The notes under the pieces were generated by a model. It did no database searches, had not been told where the DNA came from, and saw nothing but the letters and a program-made list of their open reading frames with translations. A DNA stretch of 30,122 nt from a virus. The position numbers were made by a program, and so were the translations under genes. The stretch is from positions 1 to 30,122 of IMG/VR virus record IMGVR_UViG_3300037485_000174; one strand, given 5' to 3'. Shown here piece after piece: positions 1 through 6,617 of the stretch (position 1 is the stretch's first letter; each line of letters opens with the position of its first letter).

Positions 1-366
1 TGGTTTGTTTAAAATTAAAGCATCTCCGGTAGTAGCGTTCCAGTCTGCATTTACGTTTACTTCTGCTCCGGTTGCTATTCCAGCAAGTTTGTTTTTTTCA
101 GTTAGTGAGTATTGCTTAAACGTACTGCCATCTAAAATATTATCTTGAGTTAATACTACATCTCCTACTAAAGTATTTACAGAATTAACTGCACCTCCTC
201 CAGTAACTTGGTTTACATTTATAGTTATTAAATTTGGAGTAATAGTTAAATTTACCGGATTGTTTGTAGGTTGTATTGTTACCGCTACATTGTCGATAAT
301 GGTTTGTATTGTTACATCAACAGTCTCAATAGTTGGGTATATATTTAAATCTACTATATCTGCCAT
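1..366 (-). CDS. Tail fibre protein, N-terminal part (runs off the window start)
   Basis: The reading frame opens with ATG (MADIVDLNIYPTIETVD) and stays open to position 1, giving 122 residues with no stop. The first 60 residues are short beta-type repeats (VDVTIQTI, VAVTIQPT, VNLTITPN). Then come a GGG linker and the fibre signature DGSTFKQYSLTEKNKLAGIA with GAEVNVNADWN and ILNKP, which is common in phage tail fibres. It starts 1 nt after the stop of the gene before it. Residues 34-122 are nearly the same as the start of the fibre fragment at the other end of the window: 127 nt identical, then 12 changes in 140 nt, giving three amino-acid changes. I infer that this is the true N-terminus of that gene plus a variant allele stub. 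A second, separate fibre gene is the alternative. Confidence 0.75.
   Translation of the reverse strand, partial: MADIVDLNIYPTIETVDVTIQTIIDNVAVTIQPTNNPVNLTITPNLITINVNQVTGGGAVNSVNTLVGDVVLTQDNILDGSTFKQYSLTEKNKLAGIATGAEVNVNADWNATTGDALILNKP
141..267. repeat. 127-bp terminal identity, copy 1
   Basis: This stretch is identical to 29996-30122. The identity starts sharply at 141, where the flanking 140 nt carry 12 mismatches and no gaps, and it ends because the window ends. A length of 127 equals a k-mer size often used by short-read assemblers. I read it as a contig end folded back onto its own start (a lariat), not a biological terminal repeat. Confidence 0.85.
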
Positions 367-367
367 C

Positions 368-703
368 TTATCTAGTTATATCGCATTCGATTAAGAACTC
401 TCCACTTAACCAAGTCTTAACAGTATTGTCTGCAAATTTTATCTCTAAATCGTATGAGTAATTTCCAGCAGCAATATCTATAATTTGTTTGTTTATCTTA
501 AATAAGCCTCCAGCAGCGTTAGTAATTGTAATTCCAGCACTTGACACCGAAGTCAAAGATAATGCAATAAGACCTCCGCATTCACTTCTTAATTGCATTT
601 TAATTACTGCTCCAGTTAAATTAATTGCTACATTATTTAAAAGTATAGCGAATGGTACTTGCTCAAAAGTATCTCCCTTTATATGTGTAAAATTATAACT
701 CAT
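368..703 (-). CDS. Small beta-sandwich tail or baseplate protein (BppU N-domain-like)
   Basis: The product has 111 residues and begins MSYNFTHIKGDTFEQVPFAI. The pattern of 'GDTF...F.I..N...INLTGAVIKMQLR', then 'GGLFKI' and 'AGNYSYDLEIKFAD..VKTWLSGEFLI' resembles the small beta-sandwich fibre-linking domain seen in many phages (BppU N-terminal family), which joins fibres to the tail tip. There is no signal peptide or membrane segment. The ATG shares ATGA with the stop of the 32-codon gene before it, and the fibre gene starts 1 nt after its stop, which fits a role at the tail tip. The family assignment is from recognition of the pattern only. Confidence 0.55.
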   Translation of the reverse strand: MSYNFTHIKGDTFEQVPFAILLNNVAINLTGAVIKMQLRSECGGLIALSLTSVSSAGITITNAAGGLFKINKQIIDIAAGNYSYDLEIKFADNTVKTWLSGEFLIECDITR

Positions 704-798
704 TTCGTTTTATTTAATTTGCTTAAATATTGCTTAACTTTCTGTAAATTTTCTTTCTTTATCTTATATGAGATAAATTTATTTTTTTTCTCTCTCAT
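700..798 (-). CDS. Lysine-rich 32-residue peptide of unknown function
   Basis: This tiny frame starts in an ATGA overlap with the stop of the preceding adaptor gene and stops in an ATGA overlap with the next gene. It encodes 32 residues starting MREKKNKFISYKIKK, with 11 lysines, no cysteine and no hydrophobic stretch. A helix with basic faces is likely in the second half (ENLQKVKQYLSKLNK). The exact stop-start coupling at both ends is the main evidence that it is translated. It may be a nucleic-acid-binding peptide or may only couple translation across the gap. I do not recognise a family. Confidence 0.5.
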   Translation of the reverse strand: MREKKNKFISYKIKKENLQKVKQYLSKLNKTK

Positions 799-1298
799 AG
801 TACCCAATTACAAGGATTAGCTTTTTGGTCTGGGTACATATCGCTGTCTTTATTTGTATAATACTCTGGAAATTTAGCAGAAGCATTTATACCCATATAA
901 TCAATAAACCTAGTAGCGTAAAAGTCTGCAAAAGTTCTGTGCTTTTGTACTAATATATCTAACTCTTCTTTACTTGGTGTTTCTGAATTTTCGCTTCTAT
1001 GTTTAAATACTCCTCCGTTTCTTATTTGATAATTTGCAAATGGCAAATAGTCTACCATAGCAAAATGTATAAGCATAGGTTGTACGTAATCTTTTACCAA
1101 GTTTAAATAATCTCCACTTAATGTCGAAGCATTTATTTTAGTAGTAATCGCATCGTATAATTTTGTACCTAGATAATTTTGTACGTGCATCTGTTGTGCA
1201 ATTTTAATAAACTGCATAAACAAGTCAGCATCTACATTACCATTTAAGATAGTATTTGCTTTTAGGTCTGTCTGTGTTATGAATAAAGTTGTAGCCAT
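795..1298 (-). CDS. Head-tail adaptor-like protein (DUF6712 type)
   Basis: The product has 167 residues, begins MATTLFITQTDLKANTILNG and is mostly helical. 'VDADLFMQFIKIAQQMHVQNYLGTKLYDAI' followed by 'VKDYVQPMLIHFAMVDYLPFANYQIRNGGVFKH' is the pattern of a protein found next to portal or capsid genes in Bacteroidota phages and grouped, as far as I recall, as DUF6712. Its size and helical make-up resemble head-completion adaptors of the gp6/gp15 kind, which sit under the portal. It lies 3 nt after the portal gene, which supports that role. The function is inferred from position and fold type. Confidence 0.55.
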   Translation of the reverse strand: MATTLFITQTDLKANTILNGNVDADLFMQFIKIAQQMHVQNYLGTKLYDAITTKINASTLSGDYLNLVKDYVQPMLIHFAMVDYLPFANYQIRNGGVFKHRSENSETPSKEELDILVQKHRTFADFYATRFIDYMGINASAKFPEYYTNKDSDMYPDQKANPCNWVL

Positions 1299-1301
1299 TT
1301 A

Positions 1302-3191
1302 TTATCCTTTGTAATTTGGGTGGTGTCCGTTGTTTGGCATATCTATTGGAGCAATTTTTGAATCAATAAAACCAGCCGGAGTTGGATTGTATCCCTCAAT
1401 ACTTGCAACCTCTTCACTAGATGCTAAAGATTTGTCTGCATATGGTGTTCCGTCTGTTTTAGTTTTTAATCTATAAAGATTTTCATTCCAAATATGGCCA
1501 CAATTAACTCCTCCTTTAAATCTGAATAGTGAGTAATTCTCTCCTTTGTGACCGAACTCATTATTTACTCCTTGAAAACTTGCTTGGTCTATATCCTCTT
1601 TGCGATATACTACTCCAGATGCAGTTCTATTCATCATATTAACACAGAACGACCTTGAATTGCTGCTATTATATTTTTCTGCATACTCATAACGTACTTT
1701 ATAAATATCCTTATCTAAATAGCTTTGTTCACTTGGACTGCTTTTTATAAATCCTCCTAGTTTTGTATCTTTTTTTGGAGTTATATGTTGTTTTGCCCAG
1801 TCTTCTATGTTTGTATTATTGTCGTCAAACTCTCTTTTATCTACTAATTCCCACTCATCCGATACAACTTCGCCCTCAAAAGAGTTAATATCAAAACATT
1901 CGTGTTCATCGCTTAATGTTTGTTGAGGCAGTACTTGTTGTGTTGATGCTTTTAAGCCTACTAGAGACCTTATTTCGTCAGCAGTCATACTCTCAAGTAC
2001 CTTGTTTGCTACTAATGGACTTAACGAGTTAATACCATCTATAATAGTATTAGATTTTTCAGTAATAGTTAAGTCATTTACTGCGTCAAGTGGTTGTAAT
2101 GTTTTGAAAAATAGGTCTAAATTAATTCCGTTGTAAGCAAGTATGTTGTCAAACTCTTTTATAAGTAAGTTTTGGAATGGTTTTATAACTGTGTTCTGCA
2201 TTAAGATAGTTGCAGTCTGTAATTCGTCTGCATTGTTACCAAAACCAGAGTTGTCTTTAATACCTAATAACATCGGACTGATTACTCTATGCGATACCAT
2301 TATTTTACGCATACTTTCGTCACTTAAAAACTGGTATTGATTGTGAGCATCGCTTAATTGTACCGGAGTTATAGTTGCTCCGTAATCATTTGAATCATTA
2401 AAAGATAAAATGAATCTTCCAGCGTTTGAAGTACCCGAGAATTTTTGTGTAATTGCTCTTTCGATATCTCTTTGCTCGTCCTCTGTCGGAGTTCCGTTAT
2501 TAAAGTTAATTAACATACTAGGAGCAAGTCCATTCATTATATTGTTTAAATGGTAGTTGCTTATCTCCTCTTCTAATTCGCAGTATTGTAAACCTCCTTG
2601 CCAATCTGGTGGAGAGTAGTAATAAAAACCAGTCTTGTAAGGTTTAATATAAAGTATTTCTTCGCTCTCTTGACTTGTACCAAATGCTGGTATTGGACTT
2701 GCTGGATATTGTCTATTTACTTTCGTCCAATCGTCTGCATAAAAATAAAATTCTATCTCTCCGTCCTCGTTGCATTTACCACTTCTTAAAGTTTCAATAG
2801 GCCAGTGGTTACACTCTACAATTCTAGTTCTATCTAAAGAATAAACCACTTGTATAGCACACTGTCCCATCGCTTTTAAATCATAACAAAGTCTCTCGGT
2901 TGTGTCGTTGTCAAATAACAATTTTGCTTGAGCATAGTCTTCCGGTTTCATTTGAGCATCGGTAGCATCTAATCCTTGTCCGTATATCATTTGACTGATT
3001 CCGTTTACAATAGCGTTATTAGTTGGACTTCCGTTTATTCTGTCTTGAATATATCCAAAGTAATTATTATCGTCTCCGTAAGATACCCATTCTTGGTTTC
3101 TAACTTCTATAATTCTAGGACTCGTATATGTCGCTAAATTGACAATTCCTATTCCAGTATTTTTTGGTTTAACTTCTGCTTTTTTTCTCAT
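1302..3191 (-). CDS. Portal protein with an extra C-terminal MuF-like domain
   Basis: The product has 629 residues. The first 400 or so fit a phage portal, the dodecameric ring at one capsid vertex through which DNA passes: 'EWVSYGDDNNYFGYIQDRINGSPTNNAIVNGISQMIYG', the 'HWPIETLR' region, and 'SHRVISPMLLGIKDNSGFGNNADELQTA', followed by a long helix. From about residue 440 the chain continues with acidic linkers and a separate domain: SRSFC near 512, YRKEDID near 530, FGHKG near 546 and FKGGVNCGHIWNE near 558-570. That cysteine/histidine pattern is what I know from the C-terminal half of Mu gpF-like minor head proteins. The C-terminal 30 residues are rich in Pro, Gly and His. The neck gene ends 1 nt upstream. 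The portal call is firm; the domain name is inference. Confidence 0.85.
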   Translation of the reverse strand: MRKKAEVKPKNTGIGIVNLATYTSPRIIEVRNQEWVSYGDDNNYFGYIQDRINGSPTNNAIVNGISQMIYGQGLDATDAQMKPEDYAQAKLLFDNDTTERLCYDLKAMGQCAIQVVYSLDRTRIVECNHWPIETLRSGKCNEDGEIEFYFYADDWTKVNRQYPASPIPAFGTSQESEEILYIKPYKTGFYYYSPPDWQGGLQYCELEEEISNYHLNNIMNGLAPSMLINFNNGTPTEDEQRDIERAITQKFSGTSNAGRFILSFNDSNDYGATITPVQLSDAHNQYQFLSDESMRKIMVSHRVISPMLLGIKDNSGFGNNADELQTATILMQNTVIKPFQNLLIKEFDNILAYNGINLDLFFKTLQPLDAVNDLTITEKSNTIIDGINSLSPLVANKVLESMTADEIRSLVGLKASTQQVLPQQTLSDEHECFDINSFEGEVVSDEWELVDKREFDDNNTNIEDWAKQHITPKKDTKLGGFIKSSPSEQSYLDKDIYKVRYEYAEKYNSSNSRSFCVNMMNRTASGVVYRKEDIDQASFQGVNNEFGHKGENYSLFRFKGGVNCGHIWNENLYRLKTKTDGTPYADKSLASSEEVASIEGYNPTPAGFIDSKIAPIDMPNNGHHPNYKG

Positions 3192-3192
3192 A

Positions 3193-3546
3193 TTATTGTA
3201 TTACGATGTAATCGTTGTTGTTTGTATTCAAAGTGATAAAATTACCATTGTTTATAGAGTAATTTGCAGCACTCTGGTTGGTCGAAAATAGTCTATCCTT
3301 ATATAAGATATCACTTGAAGCATTTAAGACGCTTAATTCAAAGAATCCACCCTCGTATAAACAAGTCAAGTTACAATCTATATAAACTAAATCGTAAACG
3401 TTTGGATATACGCTAGTAGGTGAAAAAGTAAATAGTGTGTTTTTTTGCTCGTCTCTGACTTTTATTGTTAAACTTTCTCCCTCTATATAGTTTCTAGGAA
3501 TAGTTATAAATCTTTGAGATGCGTTATCTTGGTTTACTACTGTCAT
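3193..3546 (-). CDS. Neck or head-tail joining beta protein, function not proven
   Basis: The 117-residue product starts MTVVNQDNASQRFITIPRN. A start 33 nt upstream is possible, but this ATG sits 3 nt after the conserved 17-bp element, and the extra residues (MQKKINIRYIT) would be encoded by that element. The chain alternates short beta strands (SLTIKVRDEQKNTLFTF, VYDLVYIDCNLT, GGFFELSVLN, ILYKDRLFSTNQ) and ends in NDYIVIQ. I recall similar proteins between capsid and portal genes of Bacteroidota phages. It sits between the tail-tube gene and the portal, so a neck or connector role is plausible. No catalytic motif is visible. Confidence 0.5.
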   Translation of the reverse strand: MTVVNQDNASQRFITIPRNYIEGESLTIKVRDEQKNTLFTFSPTSVYPNVYDLVYIDCNLTCLYEGGFFELSVLNASSDILYKDRLFSTNQSAANYSINNGNFITLNTNNNDYIVIQ

Positions 3547-3549
3547 AGT

Positions 3550-3566
3550 TATATAACGTATATTTA
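3550..3566 (-). promoter_or_regulatory. Conserved CGTTATAT element, copy before the neck gene
   Basis: On the minus strand this reads TAAATATACGTTATATA and ends 3 nt before the ATG at 3546. It is one of four copies of the form TA-N6-CGTTATAT. A GC-A9 run (3567-3577) precedes it directly, exactly as at the scaffold-gene copy. It also follows a strong terminator (3582-3607) at once, so transcription must restart here if the neck gene is to be made. That makes a phage late promoter the best guess. Confidence 0.6.
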
Positions 3567-3581
3567 TTTTTTTTTGCAAAT

Positions 3582-3607
3582 AAAAAAGGAGTGAAACTAA
3601 TCACTCC
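3582..3607 (-). terminator. Rho-independent terminator after the tail-tube gene
   Basis: On the minus strand GGAGTGA, a 6-nt loop and TCACTCC form a perfect 7-bp stem followed at once by six T. It lies 38 nt after the stop of the tail-tube gene, so it ends the capsid and tail-tube transcript and would keep those two abundant proteins on a separate message. Confidence 0.88.
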
Positions 3608-3644
3608 CTTTGAACCATAGAAAACCTATCGATTACGCTTTTTC

Positions 3645-4169
3645 TTATGGTGTTATTTGCGTAGCAGAAGCGTGTGAAGTTACAACTGAACCTTGTACAA
3701 ATGGTGCAAGGATTGGCTCTTCGGCAGTAATTGTCAAAGTGTATCCGTTCATATCTCCTAATGCAGTTCCAGTTGAAACTGTACCGTTAACATTACATCC
3801 TCTAGTTAAACCTACTGCAAAGTAGTTACCATTATTGTCCTCTACAAAGCAATGTGGTCTTTGTGAAATCATTTTTTGTAACTCAACTTGTGTAGCTACA
3901 TCCATTTTTGTTAATACCGTAGTAAGTGTTTGAGCATAAAATGTAGTTCCATTCTCATCACTAGAAGTAATGGTTTGCTCTAAATTATTCCCTCCCTTTA
4001 CTTCGTATTTATACCAGTTTGTTCCAGCATTACTTACCGCAGTTAATGTTCCAGCAGTTATAGTTAATGTTCCTAGTGTACCATAGTCAGCAAAATATAC
4101 TGTTTTGATACCACCTACTACATCTTTGCAAGGTAACTTACGACCCGTAGCCATTAAGCAAGTACTCAT
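3645..4169 (-). CDS. Major tail tube protein (probable)
   Basis: The product has 174 residues. 'NGTTFYAQTLTTVLTKMDVATQVELQKMISQRPHCFVEDNNGNYFAVGLTRG' followed by 'GTALGDMNGYTLTITAEEPILAPF' is a pattern I associate with tail tube subunits of Bacteroidota siphophages: a beta-barrel core with one helix, stacked as hexamers around the tape measure. Its size fits. It is placed between the capsid gene and a strong terminator, as expected for a highly expressed structural protein. There are three cysteines (residues 4, 14 and about 107) and no membrane segment. A head-decoration protein is the alternative. Confidence 0.65.
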   Translation of the reverse strand: MSTCLMATGRKLPCKDVVGGIKTVYFADYGTLGTLTITAGTLTAVSNAGTNWYKYEVKGGNNLEQTITSSDENGTTFYAQTLTTVLTKMDVATQVELQKMISQRPHCFVEDNNGNYFAVGLTRGCNVNGTVSTGTALGDMNGYTLTITAEEPILAPFVQGSVVTSHASATQITP

Positions 4170-4197
4170 ATTTTTTTTATTTAAAAGTTAATAAATA

Positions 4198-4219
4198 GCC
4201 TCCCTTATTTCAGAGAGGC
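4198..4219 (-). terminator. Weak terminator or attenuator between capsid and tail-tube genes
   Basis: On the minus strand GCCTCTC, an 8-nt loop and GGGAGGC form a 7-bp stem with one G-U pair, 12 nt after the capsid stop. The downstream tract is TATTTATT and so is poor in continuous T. It may end part of the transcripts, or protect the 3' end of the capsid message from decay, letting the capsid protein outnumber the tail tube. Confidence 0.55.
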
Positions 4220-4230
4220 ATTTAATTTAA

Positions 4231-5142
4231 TTATGCTATTCCGTAAGTAACTGAATCTGCTCCGATACCTACTTGTAGACCTCTTGAGAAACGAGCAATA
4301 AATCTTACGTTTTTGCTTCCGTCGATATCTTGCATATCAATTGTCTTAACGATATTTGCATCGTCAGCCAATCCAAATCCTACAAATAAGTTAGAGATTT
4401 GTGCAGCTACCATTGTGTTAGCTGGTAAACCATTTGCAACGAATATAGAAACTCCGTCGAAAGTTAATTCTTGTCCGTTGTACCAAGTTGTACCGGCAGC
4501 GTTAACACCCGCATTTGAAGTAGCAGCTACAGAGAAACCTCCTAATGCTCTTACGTATGCTTTAGCTACGTTTTGAGATACATATATTCTTAAGTCTTCT
4601 GTACCATAAAGTGCTGCTGGAATACCGTCTACAACTCTTCCCATTTCTGCGATTACGTTTGCAGAAGTAATAGACAAAGGAGTACCGATAACAGTTGCTC
4701 CGTCTGTTTTAAGTAATTTACCAAGTCCAGTTGTAGCATTCCAAAGGAAAGTTTCAGTATCGATAGCAATATCTTTTAATACTTTAGCAATAAAGAAATC
4801 AGAGAAGGTTGAGGGCAGCACATCAAATGAACTGAACCCCATTTGGGAGGCTTGCCAATCTTGCTCGAATGGAGTCTTGCACAAGCTCAAATTTACTTGT
4901 TTTTCTGCTACTGTTAAAACTTTATCAGACAAAGTAACAGTTCCAGCATCTGTAAAATCACAAGTTGCATCGGCTACTAGGCCAGAGATAACTGCTTTCT
5001 TTATTGTGCTTTTATATTTTACGTTTGGAATAACTGTTACTCCATTGTTTGCGATTGTGTTCGCACTTAATACCGCAGCAGCGATATATTTACCGGCAAA
5101 TTCGCCAGCATAGTTTGATGTAATTGTTGGTTGACTAGGCAT
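4231..5142 (-). CDS. Major capsid protein (HK97 fold)
   Basis: The product has 303 residues and begins MPSQPTITSNYAGEFAGKYIAAAV. The N-terminal 'GEFAGKYIAAAVLSANTIANNGVTVIPNVKYKSTIKK' and the 'LSLCKTPFEQDWQA' segment are typical of capsid subunits of Bacteroidota phages. The middle part (VIAEMGRVVDGIPAAL then DLRIYVSQNVAKAYVRAL) fits the spine helix and P-domain of an HK97-type subunit, and the end 'VRFIARFSRGLQVGIGADSVTYG' fits the last P-domain strands. It directly follows the scaffold gene, and a hairpin follows its stop. No N-terminal delta domain is fused to it, in agreement with a separate scaffold. Confidence 0.88.
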   Translation of the reverse strand: MPSQPTITSNYAGEFAGKYIAAAVLSANTIANNGVTVIPNVKYKSTIKKAVISGLVADATCDFTDAGTVTLSDKVLTVAEKQVNLSLCKTPFEQDWQASQMGFSSFDVLPSTFSDFFIAKVLKDIAIDTETFLWNATTGLGKLLKTDGATVIGTPLSITSANVIAEMGRVVDGIPAALYGTEDLRIYVSQNVAKAYVRALGGFSVAATSNAGVNAAGTTWYNGQELTFDGVSIFVANGLPANTMVAAQISNLFVGFGLADDANIVKTIDMQDIDGSKNVRFIARFSRGLQVGIGADSVTYGIA

Positions 5143-5178
5143 CTTTTTTTAATTTTTTAAGTTTAATTTTTAATTTAA

Positions 5179-5775
5179 TTAGTTTGATAATAATGACATA
5201 ATTCTAGACTCTGTGTCTGAAATATTTTTCTTTGTGTTTGCTTTCCCTAAAGATACTTTAGTGTCTGCTGGTTTGTGTACTGTAGCTTTTTTAGATACAC
5301 TAGAAAGAGTTTCTTTCATATTTGAATGAGCAGTAGCTATCTCATCTAGTTTAGCTTGTAGTTCGTCCATTTTAGGTTGTAGTGCTTCCATTACTTTAGT
5401 AAGGATTTCCTCTAACGTAGCCGGTACTGCTTCAAGTTCAACTTCTGTTTCTGGTGCTGCCTCTTCTGCTGGTGCATCCTCTTTAGTTTCATCTTCTGGC
5501 TCTGCTGACATTTCAGTCTCTTCTGCTTCAGCAGATGGAGAAGCTAATTCGCCAATCATTCCAATTTCGTAAACCTCCAAAGTTGTACCGTCAGCTAATA
5601 AATAACTCCCAACTTCCAACGGTGTTTTATTATCTCCGTCAATAGCGAAAATAGGTTGCCCTACTTCAAAGCTATCGGCTTCAATAACAGTACCGTTATC
5701 TAGAGTTTGCTGCTCTAACTTCACATTTCTGCGAAGCAACGCATTGATGCGTGATAAAATTTCTGTGTTTTTCAT
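5179..5775 (-). CDS. Capsid scaffolding protein
   Basis: The product has 198 residues in three parts. Residues 1-80 form a small beta domain (LDNGTVIEADSFEVGQPIFAID, then LEVGSYLLADGTTLEVYEIGMIGEL). Residues 80-118 are very acidic and rich in Glu, Ala and Pro. Residues 119-165 are a likely coiled coil (LEEILTKVMEALQPKMDELQAKLDEI). The basic tail is Lys-rich. An acidic coiled coil directly before the capsid gene is the hallmark of a scaffold that guides shell assembly and is then removed, here probably by the XkdF-like protease. A copy of the conserved CGTTATAT element lies 25 nt upstream of its start. Confidence 0.8.
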   Translation of the reverse strand: MKNTEILSRINALLRRNVKLEQQTLDNGTVIEADSFEVGQPIFAIDGDNKTPLEVGSYLLADGTTLEVYEIGMIGELASPSAEAEETEMSAEPEDETKEDAPAEEAAPETEVELEAVPATLEEILTKVMEALQPKMDELQAKLDEIATAHSNMKETLSSVSKKATVHKPADTKVSLGKANTKKNISDTESRIMSLLSN

Positions 5776-5799
5776 ATTTATAATTTATTAATTCTTAAA

Positions 5800-5816
5800 C
5801 ATATAACGAACTACTA
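5800..5816 (-). promoter_or_regulatory. Conserved CGTTATAT element, copy before the scaffold gene
   Basis: On the minus strand this reads TAGTAGTTCGTTATATG. It keeps the TA, the 6-nt spacing and the CGTTATAT core of the other copies but is the most divergent in between. The GC-A9 run before it (5817-5827) matches the copy before the neck gene in sequence and spacing. It lies in the 59-nt gap before the scaffold ATG and could raise scaffold and capsid expression. Confidence 0.55.
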
Positions 5817-5834
5817 TTTTTTTTTGCATTTTCG

Positions 5835-5984
5835 TTATGCCTTTTTGTAAATAGTTCCTATTCCTTGTGCTTGTAATGAGCCATCACAACACTTTCTAGA
5901 GTATTTATTGTCTGGACATAAACATCCTCTCTTGTCGTTTTTTGGACTTGTACGACTTGGTGTTTTAAAATCTTTATCTTCCAT
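5835..5984 (-). CDS. Cysteine-rich 49-residue protein of unknown function
   Basis: The start overlaps the end of the protease gene (ATGGAAGATAA, 11 nt). The product starts MEDKDFKTPSRTSPKNDKRG and holds a compact cysteine cluster, CLCPDNKYSRKCC, followed by DGSLQAQGIG. I recall the same CxCPD..YS..CCDGS..AQGIG pattern in small proteins beside capsid genes of Bacteroidota phages, so the gene is probably real and conserved. Four cysteines in two pairs could bind a metal. Its place between protease and scaffold suggests a head role, but none is shown. Confidence 0.7.
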   Translation of the reverse strand: MEDKDFKTPSRTSPKNDKRGCLCPDNKYSRKCCDGSLQAQGIGTIYKKA

Positions 5985-6588
5985 AGTTTAATAGTGTTTG
6001 TAGTTCTAATAAATCTAATCCAGCTAATATCTGCACTTCTGTATCGTCTACTTTTGAAAGTGGTGTTTTTGCTTTGTCAGCAAAATATCCTTCTATACTA
6101 AATCCTTTTACTTTACCCGTCTTAATAAAGTCATTCCAGATAACATCGTTTGCAACTTTAATAGTTCCCATCCAAGTTCCTACCGGCACATTTAATTCGT
6201 AAAGTTTTGATTTGTCTTTATCTGTGTCCTCTACTATCCAACTCTCTACCATAGTTAATCCGGTAATAGATTCCATATGTTCAAACGTAGCGTTTGACTG
6301 ATTGCCATTTTGAAAGAATAACTCCATACATTTACGAATAGTATCTTTACTAAAATAAATGTAATACTCTCCCTCGTTTTCGTCCTTTCTGTAAATAGGT
6401 TTATCCGGCACAAGCATAGCACCCATAATTATTTTTTTCTCTTTATCTACTTCAGCAAACTTGTACTCTTTTTGCTCTGTTTTTAAAGCGATAAAATCCT
6501 CCTCTATTGCTGGATTTTCTACAATACTTATTGCATCGATTCCAGATAACTCCATTTCTTCGTCGATTATTAACTCGATTAATTTCAT
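5974..6588 (-). CDS. XkdF-like prohead serine protease
   Basis: The product has 204 residues. 'IVENPAIEEDFIAL' near the N-terminus, 'KIIMGAMLVPDKPIYRKDENEGEYYIYFS', a His in ATFEHMES (104), the ESW motif (116-118) and a Ser in KGFSIEGYF (164) match the XkdF family of phage proteases (Peptidase_S78_2), with His and Ser as the likely catalytic pair. Such enzymes cut scaffold and capsid precursors during head maturation. Scaffold and capsid genes follow directly. A copy of the CGTTATAT element lies 12 nt before its start. Confidence 0.8.
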   Translation of the reverse strand: MKLIELIIDEEMELSGIDAISIVENPAIEEDFIALKTEQKEYKFAEVDKEKKIIMGAMLVPDKPIYRKDENEGEYYIYFSKDTIRKCMELFFQNGNQSNATFEHMESITGLTMVESWIVEDTDKDKSKLYELNVPVGTWMGTIKVANDVIWNDFIKTGKVKGFSIEGYFADKAKTPLSKVDDTEVQILAGLDLLELQTLLNYGR

Positions 6589-6600
6589 ATTAAATTTTTT

Positions 6601-6617
6601 TATATAACGTTTATTTA
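6601..6617 (-). promoter_or_regulatory. Conserved CGTTATAT element, copy before the protease gene
   Basis: On the minus strand this reads TAAATAAACGTTATATA. Its first three bases are the TAA stop codon of the tape measure gene, so the element fills the only gap between the tail and head modules. It would let the head genes be transcribed apart from the long tail operon. Confidence 0.6.

Noticed and set aside
141-267. A true direct terminal repeat of the packaged DNA
   Set aside because: Copy 1 lies 140 nt inside the window, the flanks are also homologous but diverged, and the repeat lies inside a coding region. An assembly join at a variable gene fits better.
3544-3579. The longer start of the neck gene (MQKKINIRYIT before MTVV)
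   Set aside because: Those codons come from the conserved CGTTATAT element and the A9 run, which also occur where they cannot be coding.
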